In this document: piece after piece, positions 6,748 to 9,842 of the stretch
Numbering within the stretch: position 1 is the stretch's first letter
Layout of the letters: every line of letters begins with the position of its first letter
NCBI GenBank assembly: GCA_000434475.1
Contig: FR879561.1
Span: forward strand, 9,246-19,087
DNA from: Dialister sp. CAG:486
GTDB taxonomy: Bacteria > Bacillota > Negativicutes > Veillonellales > Dialisteraceae
Direction: 5' to 3'
Length of the DNA: 9,842 nucleotides
Notes under the pieces: model-generated
Seen by the model: only the letters and a program-made list of their open reading frames with translations
Databases searched by the model: none
What the model was told of the DNA's origin: nothing
Made by a program: the position numbers and the translations under genes

Positions 6748-6996
6748 ATGTGGTTTGTGTCTGACTCACCTTCCGGCGGCTAGCACGCTTTCGGGCGGGA
6801 GGAGGGATATCGGATCCGCCATCAGCTCATTCACGCCGTCCCTTTCCTATAGGTCAGTGCACGTAGGGACGAAGAGATAAGCTTTTGGCTCCCGGGAAGA
6901 TTTTCCTCTCTCCATCAAATAATATCGGGGAAATTTTTTCTTTTTACACGGTTTTGATTTTGGAAAAGTATGGGGAAAGCGGTATCCCTATATCAT
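6748..6996. other. Gene-free stretch without recognised content
   Basis: No credible coding region, RNA gene or promoter was recognised here. The left half (to about 6890) is moderately GC-rich and contains GGATCCGCC and GGGACG-type short motifs; the right half is AT-rich. Open frames here lack good ribosome sites and protein-like composition. Confidence 0.6.
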
Positions 6997-7147
6997 CAGC
7001 CTTCCTTCCATGGGGGAGGCTGAAAGATGGCAGCTTCACCACAATTTTTATGGATGGTCAGCGGGAGACTAGAGAAGGCGCCGGTCCAACCAAAGTGAAG
7101 CCAACCCCGTCTCGCTGCGCTCGTCTGCCCCTTCCAAAGGAAGGGGC
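6997..7147 (+). repeat. Dispersed intergenic repeat, copy B, with two hairpins
   Basis: The block 7072-7147 is homologous to copy A (1069-1145) in the same orientation, with a core 7099-7123 matching at 24 of 25 positions. It ends in a perfect 9-bp hairpin: GCCCCTTCC (7127-7135) with GGAAGGGGC (7139-7147). A further hairpin begins the element here, CAGCCT (6997-7002) with AGGCTG (7017-7022) plus inner pairs. Copy A lacks this left part. A related but inverted piece occurs near 9403-9428. Confidence 0.75.
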
Positions 7148-7241
7148 TAGGGAAATGCTCAAAATACTTTTCTAAAACTTGCAGCGGGCGAGAATATGAG
7201 AAGTATGCATAAAAAACAGCGCGCAGCACCGCACCTTCCCC

Positions 7242-7268
7242 GTTGAACCCATTGAATCCTTTGAACCC
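7242..7268 (+). repeat. Tandem 9-bp repeat, three copies
   Basis: GTTGAACCC, ATTGAATCC and TTTGAACCC follow each other without gaps, then a decayed GTTGCCCCT. The consensus is NTTGAACCC. It lies about 55 bp before the typA promoter in non-coding DNA. A minisatellite of this kind can change copy number; no function is evident. Confidence 0.7.
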
Positions 7269-7322
7269 GTTGCCCCTACCCGTTTTTTATGAAAAAATTA
7301 TTTTCCTACTCTTGCGTATACG

Positions 7323-7331
7323 TGGTATAAT
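7323..7331 (+). promoter_or_regulatory. Extended -10 promoter of typA
   Basis: TGG followed by a perfect TATAAT (7326-7331) is a textbook extended -10 element. No strong -35 is present at 16-18 bp. Predicted transcription start is near 7338, leaving a leader of about 105 nt before the typA start codon. Confidence 0.8.
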
Positions 7332-7359
7332 AAATTGTATTTCCGAATATATGATAACT

Positions 7360-7412
7360 TGACGGCTTCACTATAGCGTGAAGTCATCATCAAAAAAGTG
7401 CGCCTAGGCGCA
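7360..7412 (+). promoter_or_regulatory. Structured typA leader: hairpin plus 14-bp perfect palindrome
   Basis: CTTCAC (7366-7371) pairs with GTGAAG (7378-7383), and TGA (7360-7362) with TCA (7384-7386) after a bulge. Fifteen bases on, TGCGCCTAGGCGCA (7399-7412) is a perfect palindrome ending 30 nt before the start codon. It could be an operator for a dimeric protein, or form a short hairpin in the mRNA leader. The GTG at 7398 borders the palindrome and has no SD, so it is not the start. Confidence 0.5.
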
Positions 7413-7442
7413 ATAGGTTGCCCGAGGGGGAAAAGGAAAGAA

Positions 7443-9263
7443 ATGAAAAGAGAAGATATCCGCAACATTGCCATCATCGCTCACGTCGACCATGGTAAGA
7501 CGACTCTGGTCGATGCCATGCTGAAGCAGAGCCACATTTTCAGAGATAACCAGAAGGTCGCAGAACGCGTCATGGACTCGAATCCACTGGAACGTGAACG
7601 CGGCATCACGATCCTGGCGAAAAATACCTCTGTCATGCATGACGGTGTGAAGATCAATATCGTCGACACCCCAGGGCATGCGGACTTCGGCGGCGAAGTC
7701 GAACGTATCCTGAACATGGTCGATGGCGTACTGCTCCTCGTCGATGCTCATGAAGGCCCGATGCCGCAGACGAAGTACGTCCTGAGAAAAGCGCTGGAAC
7801 ACAAGCTGAAGCCGATCGTCGTCATCAATAAGATCGACCGTCCGGATCAGCGTATTTCCGATGTCGAAGGTGAGATCCTCGAGCTCTTCATGGAACTCGA
7901 TGCGGACGATGACCAGCTTGATTTCCCGCTGCTCTATGCATCGGCCAGAAGCGGCATCGCCAAGCTCCACATGAATGATGAAGGCAAGAACCTTGACCCG
8001 CTCTTTGATGCGATCCTGAAGTATATCCCATGCCCGGAAGGCGAACCGGATGCCGGCCTGCAGGTCATGGTCACCACGCTCGAAGCGGATGACTACCTCG
8101 GCAAGGTCGCTATCGGCCGTGTGACCCGCGGTACTGCGAAGCAGGGGATGCCTGTCGCTATCACCGATGGCGAAAAGATCAGAAGCGACCATATCGCTCA
8201 GCTCTTCCACTGGCAGGGCATGAAACGTACGCCTGTCGATGAAGCGAAGGTCGGCGACATCATCGCTATGGCCGGCTTCAAAGATATCAATATCGGTGAA
8301 ACGGTCGCTGATGCGACGAACCCGGAGGCACTGCCGGCGATCCACATCGACGAACCGACCCTGTCCATGGTATTCCATGTCAATAAGAGCCCATTTGCCG
8401 GCCGTGAGGGTGACTTCGTCACTTCCCGCCATATCCGTGCCCGTCTCTACAAGGAAATCGAAACGAACGTGGCTCTTCGTGTAGAAGACACGGAAACATC
8501 TGATGCATTCAAGGTTTCCGGCCGCGGCGAGCTCCACCTCTCCGTCCTGATCGAGACCATGCGTCGTGAAGGCTTCGAACTCGAAGTCTCCAAGCCGCAG
8601 GTTATTTTCAAGGAGATCAATGGACAGAAGTGCGAACCGCTCGAACGTCTGACCATCGAAGTACCGCAGGAATTCATGGGCGCTGTCATGGAAGGTCTTG
8701 GACCGAGAAAAGCAGAAATGATCTCCATGGAAGAACTCGCAGGCTATATGAAGATGGAATTCTCCATCCCGGCCCGCGGCCTCATCGGCTTCCGTAATGA
8801 ACTCCTGACCACCACCCGCGGTACAGGTATCCTCTACCATGTCTTCCAAGGCTATGCGCCATACAAGGGTGATATCCCGGGCAGAACCAGAGGCTCCCTC
8901 GTGGCTTTCGAATCCGGCACCACCACTGCATACGGCCTGAACTCTGTCCTCGACCGTGGCGAGCTTTTCCTGGAACCGGGCGTCGAAGTCTATGAAGGCA
9001 TGATCATCGGTGAAAATACCCGTGATCAGGATATGGATGTCAACCCATGCAAAAAGAAACATCTGACCAACACCCGTGCCTCCGGCTCTGATGATGCTAT
9101 CAAGCTGCCGCCATGCCGCAAGTTCACGCTGGAAGGGGCGCTCGAATGGATCAATGATGATGAACTCGTCGAAGTCACTCCGGAAAACATCCGTATGAGA
9201 AAGATGGTTCTTTCCCGTCAGGCTAGATATAAGAGTGCCAATGTAAAGAAAAGCCAGCAGTAA
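7443..9263 (+). CDS. typA: Translational GTPase TypA/BipA
   Basis: A ribosome-binding GTPase of the EF-G/LepA superfamily, cytoplasmic, which assists 50S subunit assembly and growth under stress such as cold. The product has 606 residues, the usual family length. The GTPase motifs are intact: G1 AHVDHGKTT (13-21), G2/switch I RERGITI (51-57), G3 DTPGHADF (75-82), G4 NKID (129-132) and G5 SARSG (167-171). Beta-barrel domain II follows (about 205-300, GRVTRG), then the EF-G III/V-like domains and the TypA-specific C-terminal domain with [19 protein letters not shown]. The ATG at 7443 begins [19 protein letters not shown], as in other family members, and has AAGG 6 nt upstream. The gene is monocistronic, with its own promoter and terminator. 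Nothing is missing or unusual in the protein. Confidence 0.98.
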   Translation: MKREDIRNIAIIAHVDHGKTTLVDAMLKQSHIFRDNQKVAERVMDSNPLERERGITILAKNTSVMHDGVKINIVDTPGHADFGGEVERILNMVDGVLLLVDAHEGPMPQTKYVLRKALEHKLKPIVVINKIDRPDQRISDVEGEILELFMELDADDDQLDFPLLYASARSGIAKLHMNDEGKNLDPLFDAILKYIPCPEGEPDAGLQVMVTTLEADDYLGKVAIGRVTRGTAKQGMPVAITDGEKIRSDHIAQLFHWQGMKRTPVDEAKVGDIIAMAGFKDINIGETVADATNPEALPAIHIDEPTLSMVFHVNKSPFAGREGDFVTSRHIRARLYKEIETNVALRVEDTETSDAFKVSGRGELHLSVLIETMRREGFELEVSKPQVIFKEINGQKCEPLERLTIEVPQEFMGAVMEGLGPRKAEMISMEELAGYMKMEFSIPARGLIGFRNELLTTTRGTGILYHVFQGYAPYKGDIPGRTRGSLVAFESGTTTAYGLNSVLDRGELFLEPGVEVYEGMIIGENTRDQDMDVNPCKKKHLTNTRASGSDDAIKLPPCRKFTLEGALEWINDDELVEVTPENIRMRKMVLSRQARYKSANVKKSQQ

Positions 9264-9272
9264 TCGCTGAAT

Positions 9273-9304
9273 AAAAAAACGAACCCACAAGGGTTCGTTT
9301 TTTT
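9273..9304 (+). terminator. Intrinsic terminator of typA
   Basis: A 14-bp perfect stem combines seven A plus CGAACCC (9273-9286) with GGGTTCG plus seven T (9291-9304), over an ACAA loop. It starts 9 nt after the typA stop codon. The symmetric A and T tracts could make it act in both directions. Confidence 0.95.
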
Positions 9305-9402
9305 ATTTGGAGGAGAAGGAGAAAATGAGGAATGACGAATGGTGGTGTGGCGCATCATACAATGAAAGCGCTGTGGATTATTGGAATCACGTAAAATGCG
9401 TC

Positions 9403-9597
9403 GCCCCTTGGAGAAGGGGCAGCCCGAAGGCCAGGGATAGACTGCCTCGAAGAGGCAGATTTCTGCAGAACGGTCGGTAGGTTGCTTGAGGATCACTGAA
9501 AAACGATTCACGCAGATGGGACGCTGACAGCTACGTAGAGTTGCGCCCTTGTGGGGCACTCTATCCGGCACCTTTGGCGCGACCCCTCTCCAGGGTC
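9403..9597. repeat. Hairpin-rich non-coding block, partly an inverted copy of the dispersed repeat
   Basis: Four local hairpins are visible. GCCCCTT (9403-9409) pairs with AAGGGGC (9414-9420). CTGCCTC (9442-9448) pairs with GAGGCAG (9452-9458). TAGAG/TGC/CCC (9536-9548, two one-base bulges) pairs with 9553-9563. GACCC (9581-9585) pairs with GGGTC (9593-9597). Read on the minus strand, 9403-9428 gives GGGCTGCCCCTTC, like the hairpin end of copies A and B. No protein-coding signal is convincing on either strand. It may be a longer dispersed repeat or a structured RNA; I do not recognise a known RNA family. Confidence 0.55.
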
Positions 9598-9652
9598 TGC
9601 TCAGCTTGCGAGGATTTCTTTCCTTCGAAATTTGAAAGCAGGGAGGAGTGGC

Positions 9653-9680
9653 TAGGGATTAGGGATTGGGGATTAGGAGT
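9653..9680 (+). repeat. Tandem 7-bp G-rich repeat (TAGGGAT type)
   Basis: Four heptamers run without gaps: TAGGGAT, TAGGGAT, TGGGGAT, TAGGAGT. They give three G-triplets and further GG pairs with short spacers, and degenerate GG-rich sequence continues to about 9694. It is telomere-like in appearance and could form a G-quadruplex, though only with a two-tetrad or defective core. Confidence 0.7.
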
Positions 9681-9716
9681 GATTGGTGACTAGGATTCTC
9701 CGGCATCGTCATCCCG

Positions 9717-9842
9717 AGCGTAGCCGAGGGATCTCTACTGCCCTGCGGGAATCAGCGTGTATGCGCCGAGGAAAAACGTTGTCTTGGTGCTGTCTCACAT
9801 CAGGCAATGAGCGTTCTGCCATAGAGATTTCTCGGCTACGCT
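9717..9842. repeat. Inverted-repeat element at window end (runs out of window)
   Basis: The left arm 9717-9737 (AGCGTAGCCGAGGGATCTCT plus A) is matched at 19 of 21 positions by the reverse complement of 9822-9842. The arms enclose 84 bp with no open frame of note. The sequence before the left arm, GTCATCCCGAGCG, belongs to a motif often seen in bacterial intergenic repeats, and its inverted counterpart would be expected just past the window end. A MITE or REP-pair-like element is likely. Confidence 0.75.

Noticed and set aside
6748..6890. Possible riboswitch or T-box upstream of typA
   Set aside because: No T-box or other riboswitch signature was found, and typA has its own promoter well downstream at 7323.
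6885..7175. 96-codon frame in the gap before typA
   Set aside because: It runs through repeat copy B and its hairpins; no SD and no protein-like composition.
7398..7400. GTG as start of typA, adding 15 residues
   Set aside because: No SD, the extra residues are not typical of TypA, and the ATG at 7443 gives the standard N-terminus.
7404..9290. 628-codon open frame on the minus strand opposite typA
   Set aside because: It is antisense to an intact typA and passes through its terminator; the product has no recognisable domain and there is no start signal.
9218..9571. 117-codon minus-strand frame after typA
   Set aside because: It covers the typA terminator and the hairpin-rich repeat block, so it is probably a translated repeat rather than a gene.
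9305..9842. CRISPR array
   Set aside because: The repeats are tandem without spacers or are inverted pairs; no regular direct-repeat and spacer pattern exists.

Overview
The window is about 9.8 kb of bacterial chromosome holding two housekeeping genes with a restriction-modification (R-M) operon between them. The coding sequence is fairly GC-rich, terminators are intrinsic with U-tails, the Shine-Dalgarno sites are strong, and both readable promoters have an extended -10. This fits a member of the Bacillota. The dispersed short repeats in the gaps look to me like those of Negativicutes genomes (Veillonella/Megasphaera/Dialister type), but that placement is a low-confidence impression.

Layout: (1) 2-1012, the 3' part of an ABC-F ATPase gene, closed by a terminator. 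(2) 1013-1230, a short gap with a dispersed repeat and GC-rich hairpins. (3) 1231-6576, one transcription unit: an extended -10 promoter, an Eco57I-like N6-adenine DNA methyltransferase (TTG start at 1266), then 1 nt after its stop a 1111-residue protein joining a GIY-YIG-like nuclease domain, an SF2 helicase and a methyltransferase-like C-terminus, then a strong terminator. (4) 6577-7322, a gene-free gap of repeats. (5) 7323-9304, promoter, structured leader, typA/bipA and terminator. (6) 9305-9842, a gene-free region rich in hairpins and repeats.

The centre of interest is the methyltransferase gene. It is broken by one base inside a run of nine G (2453-2461). Removing one G restores a continuous 642-codon protein reading D-I-K-G-G-V across the tract, a motif expected in this family. 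This is what a phase-variable gene in its OFF state looks like. The same gene is a mosaic: the part just after the NPPY catalytic motif up to about 3045 is AT-rich (32-38% GC in the 60-base lines counted by hand), while the flanks are 52-72%. That segment should contain the target-recognition domain, so specificity may have been swapped by recombination and expression switched by slippage. The helicase-nuclease start is almost touching the methyltransferase stop, so OFF-state termination 700 nt upstream may also lower its translation, which would avoid restriction without protection. Related repeats lie in the same orientation on both sides of the operon, about 6 kb apart, giving a possible route for loss or gain of the whole cassette.
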